Assembly (NCBI GenBank): GCA_041552135.1
Contig: JBFELL010000187.1
Location: 1 to 5,320, forward strand
Direction: 5' to 3'
Length of the DNA stretch: 5,320 nucleotides
From: SZUA-186 sp041552135
GTDB lineage: Bacteria; Pseudomonadota; Gammaproteobacteria; UBA9214
Below are positions 5,264 through 5,320 of this stretch, one piece after another; positions within the stretch are counted from its first letter, which is position 1; the number at the start of each line of letters is the position of its first letter. A model generated the notes under the pieces. It was not told where the DNA came from. It worked only from the letters and a program-made list of their open reading frames with translations, and ran no database searches. The position numbers and the translations under genes are program-made.

Positions 5264-5320
5264 ATGCGCGAGACGTGGTCACATATCAGCCGGGAGCTGC
5301 TGCTGCTGCCCCTGTATCCC
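5264..5320 (+). CDS. Start of a divergent plus-strand gene, truncated by the window end
   Basis: ATG at 5264 is preceded by a good ribosome site (GGGA at 5255-5258, five-base spacing) and opens 19 codons without a stop, reading MRETWSHISRE then LLLLPLYP at the edge. The leucine-rich run suggests the start of a hydrophobic or membrane-associated segment. The frame also extends upstream without a stop at least to about 5180, including a GTG at 5216, but the ATG has the ribosome site. Too little is present to name a family. It faces away from the oxygenase, sharing a 237-base intergenic region. Confidence 0.5.
   Translation, partial: MRETWSHISRELLLLPLYP

Overview
The window is a GC-rich (roughly 60% by eye) stretch of bacterial chromosome. 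The closest family resemblances (a YbdG-type mechanosensitive channel and a ChaA-type antiporter) point to a gammaproteobacterium; nothing in the sequence fixes the genus. No rRNA, tRNA, CRISPR array, insertion sequence or phage gene was seen. Nearly all coding capacity is on the minus strand: five complete genes read from right to left, with a gene fragment at each window edge.

Reading in the direction of transcription: a short intergenic region (5027-5263) separates a plus-strand gene that begins at 5264 and leaves the window from a minus-strand pair. The pair is a 2-oxoglutarate/Fe(II) oxygenase-like protein (4358-5026) and, 16 bases later, a PAPS-dependent sulfotransferase (3391-4341). 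The spacing suggests one operon, probably decorating a small molecule, lipid or surface glycan; the substrate is not visible. Next comes a membrane-anchored DUF3124 protein (2748-3344), which has a good ribosome binding site and a perfect TATAAT hexamer upstream, then a ChaA-type cation/proton antiporter (1529-2665), then a YbdG/MscM-type mechanosensitive channel (188-1444). The left edge holds the first 29 codons of another minus-strand reading frame whose first ~17 residues look like the start of a cation diffusion facilitator.

The window therefore divides into a modification pair on the right and an ion/osmotic-homeostasis group on the left, with the DUF3124 gene between them. Three candidate minus-strand promoters (about 5069-5097, 3376-3381 and 1453-1461) would split the genes into units oxygenase-sulfotransferase, DUF3124-chaA and ybdG. 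The most notable local detail is that ybdG has an extended -10-like element only 8 bases before its only possible upstream start codon and no Shine-Dalgarno sequence, which suggests a leaderless or nearly leaderless transcript. I did not find a clearly new multi-gene system; the least understood parts are the DUF3124 protein and the oxygenase-sulfotransferase pair.
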